Source: Pyropia yezoensis (lineage: Eukaryota; Rhodophyta; Bangiophyceae; Bangiales; Bangiaceae). Taken from it: 64,000 nucleotides of DNA. The position numbers were made by a program, and so were the translations under genes. Positions 39,437 to 49,740 of the stretch are shown here, one piece after another. The notes beneath the pieces were generated by a model, which saw only the letters and a program-made list of their open reading frames with translations, searched no databases and had not been told where the DNA came from. Numbering within the stretch: the stretch's first letter is position 1; every line of letters starts with the position of its first letter. Location: NCBI GenBank assembly GCA_009829735.1, contig CM020618.1:35440894-35504893 (forward strand), in the 5' to 3' direction.

Positions 39437-41620
39437 TTACTCGTTTCCCGTGCTCGGCCGGGTACTATCTTCCGGGATGTCCGGGAGAGGAGGTGCCTCC
39501 TCGACTGCCAGTACTCCTCCTGGAGCTTGCTGCCTTCCCGGTGCCGGGCCTCTGGCGGGATACCCCCCCATGGATGCCTTGCGTTGCGCCGCTGCCCGTC
39601 GAGACTCCTCCGGGATGAGCGGGCATGCGGACACCCAGTGTCGGGGGTCTCCGCATAACATACATCCGGACGTGCCGGCCGTCCCGGGCGTCCGCGTCGG
39701 GTTGGCTCCATAGGTCCGGTTGCCAGCCTCGGGCGCCCGAGTGCCTGCCCCGTGGTAGGCCTTGGGTCCCGGTGCCAACCGGAACATGGACTCCCCCAGC
39801 CGGTTGGTTCTACCAGCGATGTGCGGAGGTGCCTCCGTGCGCACTGCCCATGTCGGCAGGGGTTGGTGAGGGTTACCCGTAACCGGGGCATACCCTGTAG
39901 TCCGCACATAGGGGACGCGCCGGCCGGCTCCCTCGTTGACCTGGAACTGGGTCCCAGCCGGGGTGATGTACGCTACCGTACCATGCTCATCAATCACCGG
40001 CGTCGCCGGTAGCAACAGGTGGCCCTGTTGGTCGACCAGAGGTTCATCCTCACCCGTAGGGGTATGTTCGGTCGCCACCAGTACTGGTGCAGCCTTACGC
40101 TCCACCTTCTCTTGCCTCGTTACCGGAGTAAGACTGGGCTTGCCTCCCTCACCCTTGGGCTTCGGGGCCAAGGCACATTCCGGGTGTAGCACCCGGTAGG
40201 CATCCCCTAGGGACTTGCACATATGCATCAGTCGACTGAAGTTCGCCCGAGCCGTATTGGCTCCCCGTGCGGATATCCGCCCGTAGTTGGGTACTCCTGC
40301 GAACAGGATGGCCCGTAGTTCCTCTTCGCCGAGAAGCTTCCCCAGCTCGTAGTCGAGCTCTTGGATCCGGCGTCCAAACATCTCCTCATCCTCCCAGGAC
40401 TGGGCGGTGGCGGTGCGAAGGGCCCGATAGTGGTCTTCGCACTTGTCCTTACCGAGGTAGCTGCTGAGCAGCTCCTTCAGTATACCACAGTAATCCATGG
40501 GGGTGGCTGCGACCTTCATTCCCGGCATCGGGGATGCCTGGCGGAGGATGCCTCGGACCCGTTCATCGACAAAGAGCGGGAGGATCTCCAGCGCCAGCCC
40601 CTCGTTGACGAGCGCCTTGTCCGCGGCTGCCTTAAAGCTAGTCAAGAAGCCAATGACTGCCAACGGGCGTCCGTTCGGGCCCCCGAACATAGGGACTCCC
40701 TTCATAAGGGTCTGCATAGAGCGGATCGCTCGGTGCGAGGTAGTACGCATCGATTCCGATACGGTAGTGGATCGGTCCTCCAAACGATAACGTTCAGGAG
40801 TTAGTACCGACCTGAATACTTTGTTGACAATCTCCGTGTCCGCGTCCTGGATAATCAGTCGGTTGGCCAGTTGATGATTAAACTCATCGGACTCCATCCG
40901 CTTCAGTAAGCTCGCAGTAACCTGCGCTGTCATCGCTTGCACCAGTGACGCTGACACTTCCAGCGTCGGCGCCTCGGGTACCCGAGTTGCCAGGCTCCCT
41001 TCGTCGATGGGATACTGCGCGACGGTACCGCCACCCCCCATCGCCGACTCTGTCCCAGCGTAAGTATCCGCCGGATCAGGTCCGCGGAGCCCGCTCTGGG
41101 GGCTGCGAGCGTAGCGCTCCGTATGGCTACGTTACAACTCAGCCGACGAGTCGGATCCATAACCCGCCGTGTCCGGGGGTTGTCCAGGAGTAGCAACACC
41201 GGGGTTGACCCTGGTGGACTCCGAAAGTAGTCCGGCCGGTTCGAACCGTACCGAGGTGGGAGGAACACGACGGGGTACCGTCGAATGGCGTGCTGACATC
41301 AGCACAGCCATTGCGTCCTCCGTACGCTCTTGACGGGCGTCGAGCCCGGTGAACCGGGCCTCGATGCGAGCCAATGATGCCATCAGGGAGTCCCCTGGTG
41401 AAGGTGGCGGCGGCGTGAGGTCGGCCGAGGACAGTTGCGGCGGTTCACCGCCCCCGGCCGTCCGTGCCGTACCAAACGCCGATCCGGCCCCGGAGAGCAT
41501 CGGCGTCTCAATGTTGTCGATCGGGTTACCGATCCCGGTTCCCGGGTTCAGCTCCGGGATCGGCGTCGACGCCGATCCGTCATCTTGAACGTTTCCCGTC
41601 TCTTGGGTAGACATAGTCAC
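39437..41620 (-). CDS. Gypsy gag region (fossil element)
   Basis: A capsid-type gag read on the minus strand. The N-terminal part (from 41620) is Ser/Pro-rich; then comes a helical region with VAATPMDYCGILKELLSSYL and DEEMFGRRIQELDYELGK in the style of retrotrans_gag, and near the end a CCHC knuckle, CMLCGDPRHWVSACPL. It ends six bases before the pol frame begins. About one break. Confidence 0.85.
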
Positions 41621-41820
41621 AGTCAGTCAACCGACGTAACAGTCACCACGAATGAGAGAGCGAGGGGGTAGTTGGGGGAGAGTAACCGTAGATCGCAGTC
41701 AAATGCAACCACTTAAAACAATCGACCAGATTGCAGCACCACGAGTACAAGAAAAGGACTGGATCCCTATCCGTGTGCCAGGGCCGAAGACGGCGTCACC
41801 ACAAGGGTGACGGAAACCTG

Positions 41821-41838
41821 TCCCCTGCTGCTCCACCA
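41821..41838 (-). other. Gypsy primer-binding site
   Basis: TGGTGGAGCAGCAGGGGA on the minus strand, one base after the 5' LTR. Its complement ends in CCA like a tRNA 3' end. The same 18 bases follow each LTR of the array at 47-57 kb. Confidence 0.85.
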
Positions 41839-41839
41839 A

Positions 41840-42201
41840 TGTAGCACAATAGGTATCCGCTGCACGTCCACTCTCAGGGAACACTCACCACGGGGGATCG
41901 GCACCAACGTCACCGGGAGGCCAAGGTTGCTGTCCTTGGAGCGCAAGCCACGGGACCAAGATGGGAGCCCAAATGGGAGGGGTTTGTTGTTCTACCATGG
42001 CCGGCGGTGGATTCGCCGCTGGCCCCCTCGTAATAAACCTTCGGAAACACTACTAACTACCCTCCACCCCAAGATGCAAGTCCCTGTGGTCATACGTAAC
42101 TTATAGATACCGTGACCAGTACGGACTCCCAAATTGAAAGTTAAGGGTTAGAAGTAGCCCTCTCATATTAGGGTCACAATACGGTCAACCTTATTGCTAC
42201 A
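41840..42201 (-). repeat. Gypsy 5' LTR
   Basis: 362 bp; about 96.4 percent identical to 31500-31861. Confidence 0.92.
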
Positions 42202-44012
42202 GTCGTGCGCCGACGACGCCGCAGTTATTTTCACGACGACCTGCTGCTCATGCGAAAACCCCGCGTTGCGGAGCAGCAGCCCCTCTAGGTAGACGTCAGG
42301 AAGGGGAGCGCCGGCCAACACGCACCTCGCGGCCGCCGTACGAAATTTGACCACATAGGCTGCGACAGTGCCGTTGCCCCCGGTGCACACGTGCAGGTAG
42401 GACGTGGCACGCGAAAGCTTGACCGCAGGTGGCGCGTCGAAGGTGACCGCGAGATGGTCAAGCAGAGCCTGAGCACAGACGACAGGAGACAGAAGCGCCT
42501 CGTCAACGGTGGTGGGCGCACTCGACAGCCAGGCCGGACAGCGCCATAACCAGAGCCCCTCCTTGCCGTACCGGGGCCAGGTTGCACGTGTGCAGCCACA
42601 CGCGGGCCAGTCGCCGAAAGGAAGTGAAGCCGGCAGGGCCGCCCAAAGCTGGGGGACTGGCAGAGGTGGGAACGTAAAGAGCTCCCGCGTAGTTTGGTGC
42701 GGGAACACCCGCGCCATGCCAGGGTCCACCTCCACACACCCCACCCCCCCAACCACCGCCACCGCCAGCACCACCTCCGCCACCACCGCCGCCACCACCG
42801 CCGCCGCCACGGCCACAAAGGTGGCCTCCCCAATCGCCAGCGTGAGGATCGTGAACGTCGTCGGACTCGGCGGGCGCAGCCTGATGAAGAGCCGTGTCCA
42901 GGATGAGAGGACCACCATCATCATGGTTGACAGCCATGGCCCGCGCCGCGCCGACTGGTGCTGGCTGACGGCGCCACTGGCCGTTGCACCGAGGGTCGCT
43001 GGGAGGGTGTTCGACAGGAGGCGGCGGCTCACGAGCAGAAGGAGGACGTCGGCCATCAGGAGGAATGCCCACCGGCACGTCACGGGCGGGAGGAGCGGAG
43101 GACACGCTTGGGCGGCCCGCCTCAGATGGCGGAACGGACCGCGGCGGTCGCGGGGGAAATAGGTCGTCGAAGCCCCCAGCTTGAGTGTCAGGGACCCCGG
43201 CAGCAGGCCCCAAGCCGCAGTCCTCAGCCGCCGGAACGCAGCCGCCAGGTGGAGCACCCGGCTGCTGAACAGGGGGCGGTGCACGCACCGGAGGGGACTC
43301 AGAGGGTGGGAGAACGACGCGGCGAGGGGGCCCATTCAGGCCGTGGCCGCGCTTGCGCGGGTAGGTCGGCCGCGGAGCGACAAGGGGGGCTGCCGTGGGA
43401 TCGGAGGCTGCGGCATTCCCTGCCGCGGCACGATCACCTCCAGACGATGCACCGGCCGACGGCATCGCGGGCGGAGCTGCCGTGGGACCCGCCAGCATTG
43501 GCTCTGGCCTCCAGCCAAGGGAGTTCATTTGCTCCTATGCGTCGATCGTCCGCTTCGGTAGCCTGAACCGGCCAGAAGGTGCCCCCCGGCAGCGCCTAAG
43601 ACGGCACTGGGACGCAACGCGTCTTGAGAGCTGCCCGCATCAGCCGCCGCCGCTTGCGGTCGTCAGGCGCCGTTACGGCCGCGTAGACCTCCTCCAGCTG
43701 GTCGATGCTTGCCCGGAGGGCGAACGCCCGCCCGCTCTCGGACACGGCGGCCTGGCGAGCGCCTAGGCCATGGTCCGCCGCGACGTTGAGGATGGCCTCC
43801 GACTCCAGAGGATCGAAATTCACAAACTGGAGCTGCCGGGAGACCGGCGGCGCGCGGACGAAGACTGCGGGCATCGCGGCGTCCTCAGCGACACCAACCT
43901 CGACGGGGAACGCCGGGGGAGGAAGCAAGGGAGGCACGGCACCGAGCGAGGAGGGGGGGGGGGGGGGGAACGCGAGAAAGAAGGAAGACACGCCGTGCAG
44001 CGGCACGGCCAC
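42202..44012 (-). pseudogene. Copia gag region (fossil element)
   Basis: On the minus strand. The 5' portion (43596-44012) has ASIDQLEEVYAAVTAPDD. The middle is Pro/Gly-rich with a glycine run at about 42745-42810. The part next to the gypsy reads AQALLDHLAVTFDAPP and VAAYVVKFRTAAARCVLAG, the style of copia (UBN2-type) gag. Several frames are used, so it is broken. Confidence 0.65.
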
Positions 44013-44134
44013 CAGGGGAAACAGAGGGGGGGGGCATGAGAGGAGGCAGGCAACAAGCCGTGCTCCTGCACGACTTGGACACGAACACCTATACGACGTA
44101 CTTCCAGCACGCCGCCCGAGGAAGAAGGGACAAC

Positions 44135-44150
44135 GAGAGTAAACCTACCA
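44135..44150 (-). other. Copia primer-binding site
   Basis: TGGTAGGTTTACTCTC on the minus strand directly follows the 5' LTR; it begins TGG, as expected for pairing with a tRNA CCA end. Confidence 0.7.
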
Positions 44151-44292
44151 TGTGGGAAATAAGGTACCATCTTCCTACCGATCCTCCGCGGGCTCCCCGT
44201 GCCAGATCGGCCCCACATCCATTCCCCTCGGCGGCGGCGCCGTCGTCGGCCCGTGGACACGAGACTGCTAGGCCTTACAGTTCCGGTTCACA
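44151..44292 (-). repeat. Copia 5' LTR
   Basis: 142 bp; pairs with 27454-27595. Confidence 0.85.
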
Positions 44293-44359
44293 CAGGAGCT
44301 ACCCGCAACACACCCAGATCCGTACCTGCTGAATGTCTTTAGTAAGCTCTCGTCTACCT

Positions 44360-44858
44360 AGCTACATATGTGGCTTGCGACAATAGAATCCTCATTCTTC
44401 TTGAGCCCTCTAGAACCGAGATATACTGCATCAAAAAATGTGCATCCGAAAGTCGCCTGGACCGCCCCACGACCTGTCAACGTCCATTGCGGCCCCGCGC
44501 GCCCAGCAAGCGGAGCGCTTCAGGCGTCCACGGCTGCAAGAATGGCCGCCTTGGGCTCCCCAGGTACTAGTGTGAAGCCCACTCCTCATGCCTGCGCATG
44601 TGAGGCCTGTTTTATAGTAAGCAATAGACGACTAAGATGCTTACACTGAAGCATGTTCTTTGGATTTTGTGCACTTGAAAAAAGAATAGATGCAACAGCT
44701 TCCTCTCGTCACGCCCGATCCAACCGTGTGTCTATCTCAAAAAGTGAAAAACCAAAAAACTAGGTTTCTATCCTCGCAAGCCACATATGTTTTTAGGTAT
44801 CTCGGCTCGGGCGTGCTAAAAAAAAGAGAATTCTATCGTCACCCGCCACATATCTGAG
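44360..44858. mobile_element. MITE-like inverted-repeat element
   Basis: An AT-richer island of about 500 bp. Its left end reads CTACATATGTGGCTTGCGAC (44362 on). The reverse complement of its right end (44826-44858) is a diverged copy, CAGATATGTGGCGGGTGAC, followed on both sides by AATAGAAT/GATAGAAT. A second inward copy of the right arm lies at 44761-44790. Inside are further paired words, ACCGAGATA near 44411 and TATCTCGG near 44797. No coding capacity. This is probably a non-autonomous DNA transposon with nested or foldback ends. Confidence 0.5.
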
Positions 44859-46246
44859 CGATTGCCCACATCACGTTAGGGTGCTTTCCTTAAAAATGGC
44901 CACATCGGCGGAACCGCAAAGCTGGTCGCAACCCGCAAAGCGTGGTGGCCCACGAACGCGCGACTGGCCCAATATAATTCAACCAATGAGAGACCGTAGA
45001 GGGCGCAGATCACAGCGGACTTGTGCTGTGATATCTAGGTCCACATCCCGTGGCCGCTCTCTCTTATGCGAATGTTCTCTCGTCGTCCGCAATCCATTTC
45101 GCTCCGCGTCCTCTTTTTTTCCTGCCTGCAGCGCTCACTGAGTGCTTAGTGCGCAATCGCGCTGTGTCTGTGTGCGTCACAGCGAATGTGCTTGGTGCCC
45201 CCGCTGCGGTATGTGAGCGGTGGTTCTGAAGGCCGTTGACTTTTGCCACTGCGCGTGGCAAGTGTGCGGGTGTCGTTGGGCCGCGCCGTCTGTGGAGACG
45301 GGTGGCGGCGGTAGCTGCTGTTCGTGCGTCCAGTGGGGCGCGCCTTATAAAGATTTGCCCCTCAAATCCACGCCTGTAACCCAGGGGATATGGACTGGGA
45401 CCTCTCCATACATGTCCTTCCCCGCTAACTCCTCCCAAGACAGATCAGCTCCCCGTTACCCTGGGCGACACCTCGCTGTACTCCTGACATTCTGCAAACG
45501 TCGGCTGGCCGCACGAAGACCGTCGTCAACTCACTGTCGGAACCTGGTCGTGGATGTCGAAACCTGAAAACGAGGAACGAGTGACATCGTCGACCAAGCA
45601 CGGGAGGACATCCCTGTCTGTGACTGCCAGAACGTTAATCTCCACGATGGGCGAAAGCTGGCGATCAAGGACGAGTCACATGATTAACCGACACCGAGAA
45701 CACCACGTATCCTCGCTGGCGGCGGCTGAGTGTGATATGACTGGCTCGCCGGCTTTTGGATTGACTGGGTTCGGCCAACTGGCTGGTGACTGGCTGGCCG
45801 GCCAAGGGATTGATTGAATTTGGCCCTGCTGGCCTTCACAGCCGGTCGGACCTCCCGGCCGACCGGCGTTTGGAGCCGGCTGGTGGGGCGCGCTGGGCTC
45901 CATCCACGGGACCCCCTTCGTTTCGGGCAAACTGGGGCTGCACTCCTTTAAAGAAGTGCGCTCGCCCGCCCATGCTTTGTTTTAAGAGACATGTTTTGGT
46001 TTTGGGCCGTCCTGTGCCTACCGGCGGCGCGATGGGGAAAGGCATCCTTTGGGGCACCTCGGGAGCCCCGACGCGAGTATAGAGTGCGTGGGTGTCGGCG
46101 CCACCGGGGGAGAGAAGGGGGGCAAGCACAGACACAGAATAAGAACCACATTTACCCTTTTGTACCCTCGATCACCACCGACGTCGCGACCATCTTCCCC
46201 CCCATACGCACCCCCATCGAGACCACCGTCCTCTTCCCCGTGCCCC
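44859..46246. other. Intergenic region, no gene supported
   Basis: A TTATAAAG at 45353-45360 stands out as a TATA-like box, but the following frames (for example a 51-residue one from 45411) show nothing recognisable. From 45735 to 45880 there are repeated GGC/CTGG words (CTGGCTCGCC, CTGGCTGGTG, CTGGCTGGCC). Nothing else seen. Confidence 0.5.
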
Positions 46247-46268
46247 GGAGAGTGTTCCACCCAGCTTA

Positions 46269-47205
46269 GCCGAGTCAAGAGGCCACGACAAAATCAAACC
46301 ACGGCCTCCACTCCACTCGACCGCACTTGCCGCCGCCGCCGGCTCGTCACCAAAAATACCGCCGGCAACCTACACGTCACCGCCGGCCACCCCCACAGCC
46401 AGCAGACAGACAGCACCGCCCGTGCCGCCGCCAGAGGCCGCACTCAGACAGCAGCGGCAGCTACAAACAGACAGCAACGCCTGGCCGGCGCTGCCGCGGG
46501 GGGTCCCCCCTTAAAGCGCATCCGTCGGGGGCCGGCGGCCGCGACGGCGGACGCGGCGACCACAGCAGCGGCGACAGGTTCCTGCCCTGCGTGCGTGCGT
46601 GCGTGCGTGCGCCCCTGACGCCGAGCGCTTCTGCGCCGTAAGGCAGCCTTCGGGCTTGCCGGCCTCTATATCCAGTAGTCTGCTGCAGCATGCTGTGTTC
46701 GCGGTTTCAGCCGACCCTCCGCGTGACGTGAGCGCTCACCTCTGTCCCGGGAGCCACCAGCTGAGGCTGATCGCACCCCCCCCCCCCTGACACCCCGCCC
46801 GCCAACGCCATGGGCCTCTCTCCCTTCCCCGCGGCTCGCACGCACCGCGCTGCCATGGGCGGGCGGCCCTCTTGGGTATGCCACTGCCCTGGGTGGCTGG
46901 GCGTGCGCGCTACAGCCGTGGCGTGTGAAAAAATGCGTCGGCTGAAGTGCACTGCCTATTTTTGGTCGGCGGTCACAGCACGGTGCGGTGGCGCCCTGAA
47001 GTGGGCGCGCCAGTGCCAGACTCAGCGCGTCGGGGGTCCCGGCTGACTGCCCGCCTTCTTCCCTTCCCCCTCTCGCCCCCTCGGTGTAACTTCCCCTTTT
47101 CCACTGCGTTGAAGCAGCGCGCGCAGTAGCTGCTGCTGGCTCTGGTGGGTCGCCAGCACACAGGAACTCTATGCCACCTTCCACCCGCCAGGAAGTGGAA
47201 TCGGT
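46269..47205 (+). repeat. Leader segment of unit 1, before the LTR
   Basis: About 940 bp repeated in all three units (also 50699-51634 and 55125-56060). It begins with Pro/Ala-rich coding-like sequence, has a (GTGC)n microsatellite at about 46590-46612, a TATATCC near 46669, and a purine-richer GGAAGTGGAA just before the LTR. It is either the 3' tail of an upstream element copy or flanking genomic DNA amplified with the element. Minus-strand frames through it run into the LTR and are not called. Confidence 0.5.
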
Positions 47206-47674
47206 TGTGGCAATATTGACCGCTAGGTAGGGGGGCAGCACGTGCCATGCAAGGGGCGGCAGGCCACTAGCCTGACCCGTTCCTCCCCCTGCATTTGGGT
47301 CCATATTCCCTAAGTTTGGGATAGTTAGCTTAGTAGTAAATCCAACTTGGATTGAAGGGTTTTCTGCATTTATCGTCTTGAATTTTCGTGTGGCCCGGTG
47401 GGCAGGTGCTGGGGTGGGAGATTCTGAGTCGCGAGATTCTGAGGGGACCCTGGGGGGATAAGGGGAGGGACAGCGGGGCTTGGCCCTGCTTCCCCGTCCC
47501 GACCAAGAAACTGTTGGCCCACACACCATCTTCTTGTTTGTCAGTGGGGGGATTGCCCCACAACAGGGATAGAGTGTGTGCGACTTGCACTTCTTCCGGT
47601 TCCGCCGACACGTGAGGCAGCCCTTGTACACCGCCCCAACTTGGGTGTCGCGTGTGCGAGTGGTTTTTGCCACA
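47206..47674 (+). repeat. Gypsy array LTR 1
   Basis: 469 bp, begins TGTGGCAATATTG and ends TTTTTGCCACA; the ends form the short inverted repeat TGTGGCA/TGCCACA. Confidence 0.88.
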
Positions 47675-47676
47675 TT

Positions 47677-47694
47677 TGGTGGAGCAGCAGGGGA
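47677..47694 (+). other. Primer-binding site, unit 1
   Basis: TGGTGGAGCAGCAGGGGA two bases after the LTR, identical to the PBS of the gypsy at 31.5-42.2 kb. Repeated after LTR 2 and LTR 3. Confidence 0.85.
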
Positions 47695-47793
47695 CAGAGG
47701 TAAACTTTACCTCCGGGTGCACCCGGGTGTAGGGGGACCTCTGTCTCAGAGGCACGGTGTACTTGGACCGTGTCTTACGGATCGTTAGCCAAC

Positions 47794-49740
47794 ATGGCTA
47801 GTTCGGACCCCTCGTCGTCTGGGGAGTACACGGGTGACGCATGTACTTCAGTGCCTTTGAATACTGATGAGACACAGGTAGGTGTACCTGGGGTCGCAGA
47901 GGGAGGGGAGGTCCCTCAAGCCAGCAGGACTGGGAGTACGGGCGGGCAACAGGCCACCCCGACGCAGTCGGGAGATCACTCGGGTGACACTTCTGATGTG
48001 GGTGGGCCGAAGTCTGGCCACCGTGTGGTACACTCAACGGGAACGTCCCAAGGTGAGAGGACTGTCCCCGCGGGTTCCACTCGGGTTGGAGCCAACTTTG
48101 GCTTGGAGCCGTCGCAAACTAGGCTTTCGGAGGACGGCGGACCTCCGCTGGTCGGCGATGGGCTCGCGCCCATGCCCCCGGTTGAGGCCCCTGAGGATCG
48201 TGGTTACCCCTCAGGTGGACTCGCGGAGGCGGACCGAGACTCAACTGGAGTCGATAATCCACTCCTCGCGGAAACTGTCCGTCGGGAGGCGACCAATGTG
48301 TTGCAGCAGACTTTGCCGGACCTGGTGGTCACGATGACGAATACTATGCTGAATCAGATTGTGGCGAGTTTTCCAGATGGCCTTAATGTCCAGACTGGAT
48401 TGGGGCTTTCGAGCGCGCAGGCGCAGGGGGAATCCCTCCTCACGCCTATCTCGGGTCGCCCCGAACAGAAGGCGACCCCTGTGACTCCCGACGTGGGAGC
48501 CACACCATTCTCGGTGGGGCGTACGCCCCTCACGGGGGAGTTCCTCTCGGAAACGCCGGCGCCTACACCAAGCTCGCCGCGACGGACGACAGGCACTGCG
48601 GGTCAACTTACCCCATTGCCTCAGCGGCTTTTCCCTCAACGTGAGGTGCCGCCCAAGATCCAGGTAGCCAACCCGGTCTATCAGAGGATCTTTGACTGTG
48701 AGACCTACGCCCTCCACAACAAGTCGGTGGCGTACGGTCCTGTCCAGGCCCGAGCCATGGGCCGTGCCAAGAAGAATGCACTTCACTCTTTTGGGCACAA
48801 AGCGGAGTGGGATGGAACTCCCCCCCTCCGTGTCCATGAGTTTCTACATCGTTTCACAAAAGCCTGTGACGACAATGTCATAAGTGAAGGCATGGCTTTC
48901 TATATGCTACAGGAGTTTACGAAGGGCGACATGCGGACAGAACTTATGTCCGCCATGCCCAGTTCCTCAAGTGGAGGCGCTGCTGAGGTGACGTCCTATT
49001 TGGAGCTCGCCAACTGGTTGTTGAGAGCCATGGTGGATGAAGCAGCGTTGGCTTCTCAAGTTAGGGAGTTTACCCAAGCTCACCAGGAAGAGGCTGAGGA
49101 CGAGTTGTCCTTTGCGGACCGAGTTCGTAAGCTCAACAATCTTTGTGGGTTCCTTCATCCACAAGCTGTGGTGAAGAGTCGGTTTGTGGAGGGACTCCAT
49201 TGGTCAGTCCGGATGAAGACCGGGGAGCATAACACTGCCCGGGCGACCCTAACCGAGTTGGCTAGGTTCGCCTACCGCAGGGGTGAGGCCTACCGCAAGT
49301 TGCGGGAGGAACAGCGCCTGGAGCGTCAGGCCGAGTTGGCCAAGGAACGCGAGGAGGCGCGCCAGGCCAGAGAGTTGAGAGAGGCACGCCGAATCCGCAA
49401 GGAGAGGGTAGTAGCTGCCGTGGGAACCTCCCAGGGTACCTCTTCGTCTTCCCCAGTCGGGAAGACTCCTCCGGGAACTGACAATCGGTGTTGGAACTGC
49501 AACTCCGATGGACACTGGGCATATGATTGCCCCAAGTTGAGTAAACGCATTCAACAACTTGTTAGGAATGCGAGTAAGAAGTCGGCTACGAACGAAGTAC
49601 GTTTACGCCGCGAGGGTGGACCTCGACCGGTAGTGGCGGTCGCCACACCCTCAGCGGAGGGGGCGGACACGTCGTCCTCGGACTCGTCGTCTTCCCCTTC
49701 GCCCTCGGATTCCGACGCCAAGTCGGCGGGAAACGAATGA
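47794..49740 (+). CDS. Gag of gypsy array, unit 1 (fossil element)
   Basis: About 648 residues from the ATG at 47794 (an earlier in-frame non-ATG start is possible). It has a Ser/Gly/Pro-rich N-terminus, a retrotrans_gag-like helical core (LRVHEFLHRFTKACDD; YLELANWLLRAMVDEAAL; SFADRVRKLNNLCGF), a charged coiled-coil-like stretch (REEQRLERQAELAKEREEAR), a CCHC knuckle CWNCNSDGHWAYDC and an acidic Ser-rich tail. Repeated whole at 56649-58595, and in broken form in unit 2. Confidence 0.85.
   Translation: MASSDPSSSGEYTGDACTSVPLNTDETQVGVPGVAEGGEVPQASRTGSTGGQQATPTQSGDHSGDTSDVGGPKSGHRVVHSTGTSQGERTVPAGSTRVGANFGLEPSQTRLSEDGGPPLVGDGLAPMPPVEAPEDRGYPSGGLAEADRDSTGVDNPLLAETVRREATNVLQQTLPDLVVTMTNTMLNQIVASFPDGLNVQTGLGLSSAQAQGESLLTPISGRPEQKATPVTPDVGATPFSVGRTPLTGEFLSETPAPTPSSPRRTTGTAGQLTPLPQRLFPQREVPPKIQVANPVYQRIFDCETYALHNKSVAYGPVQARAMGRAKKNALHSFGHKAEWDGTPPLRVHEFLHRFTKACDDNVISEGMAFYMLQEFTKGDMRTELMSAMPSSSSGGAAEVTSYLELANWLLRAMVDEAALASQVREFTQAHQEEAEDELSFADRVRKLNNLCGFLHPQAVVKSRFVEGLHWSVRMKTGEHNTARATLTELARFAYRRGEAYRKLREEQRLERQAELAKEREEARQARELREARRIRKERVVAAVGTSQGTSSSSPVGKTPPGTDNRCWNCNSDGHWAYDCPKLSKRIQQLVRNASKKSATNEVRLRREGGPRPVVAVATPSAEGADTSSSDSSSSPSPSDSDAKSAGNE

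Larger units (their letters stand above)
31500..42201 (-). mobile_element. Ty3/gypsy (chromovirus-type) LTR retrotransposon inserted in copia
   Basis: A 10,702-bp element on the minus strand. The 5' LTR is 41840-42201, PBS 41821-41838, gag region 39437-41620, pol region 35262-39431 with protease, RT, RNase H, integrase and a C-terminal chromodomain, an antisense ORF at 32447-34810 (plus strand), PPT 31862-31873 and 3' LTR 31500-31861. The LTRs differ at about 13 of 362 positions (3.6 percent), so the insertion is not recent. The bases outside the two ends (CCGCA and GTCGT) do not match, so no target duplication is seen. Nearly whole, with about two breaks in the coding parts. Confidence 0.92.
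27454..44292 (-). mobile_element. Ty1/copia LTR retrotransposon, with a gypsy element inside
   Basis: About 6.1 kb of copia sequence, read on the minus strand, split by a 10.7-kb gypsy insertion (31500-42201). Parts in transcription order: 5' LTR 44151-44292, PBS 44135-44150, gag region about 42202-44012, then the gypsy, then pol 27736-31499, PPT 27596-27611 and 3' LTR 27454-27595. The flanking five bases are CGGGA and CAGGA, a near-match fitting an aged target duplication. The two LTRs differ at about 4 of 142 positions. The element is broken (about two breaks in the gag side besides the insertion); the pol frame looks whole. Confidence 0.9.
27417..44325. repeat. Inverted repeat interrupted by the copia insertion
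   Basis: GTACGGATCTGGGT at 27417-27430 has its exact reverse complement at 44312-44325. Between each arm and the copia LTR both sides carry GCTACCCG (27443-27450 and 44299-44306). Before the insertion the arms would have been about 60 bp apart, so the copia element landed in the middle of a palindromic sequence, possibly a small inverted-repeat (MITE-like) element. Confidence 0.6.

Noticed and set aside
45411-45567. Small frame after the TATA-like box at 45353
   Set aside because: 51 residues, no signal or domain, and neighbouring frames are equally good.
46666-47673. 335-residue minus-strand frame through the leader segment and LTR
   Set aside because: It crosses the LTR border and is Arg/Gly-rich; repeated only because the DNA is triplicated.
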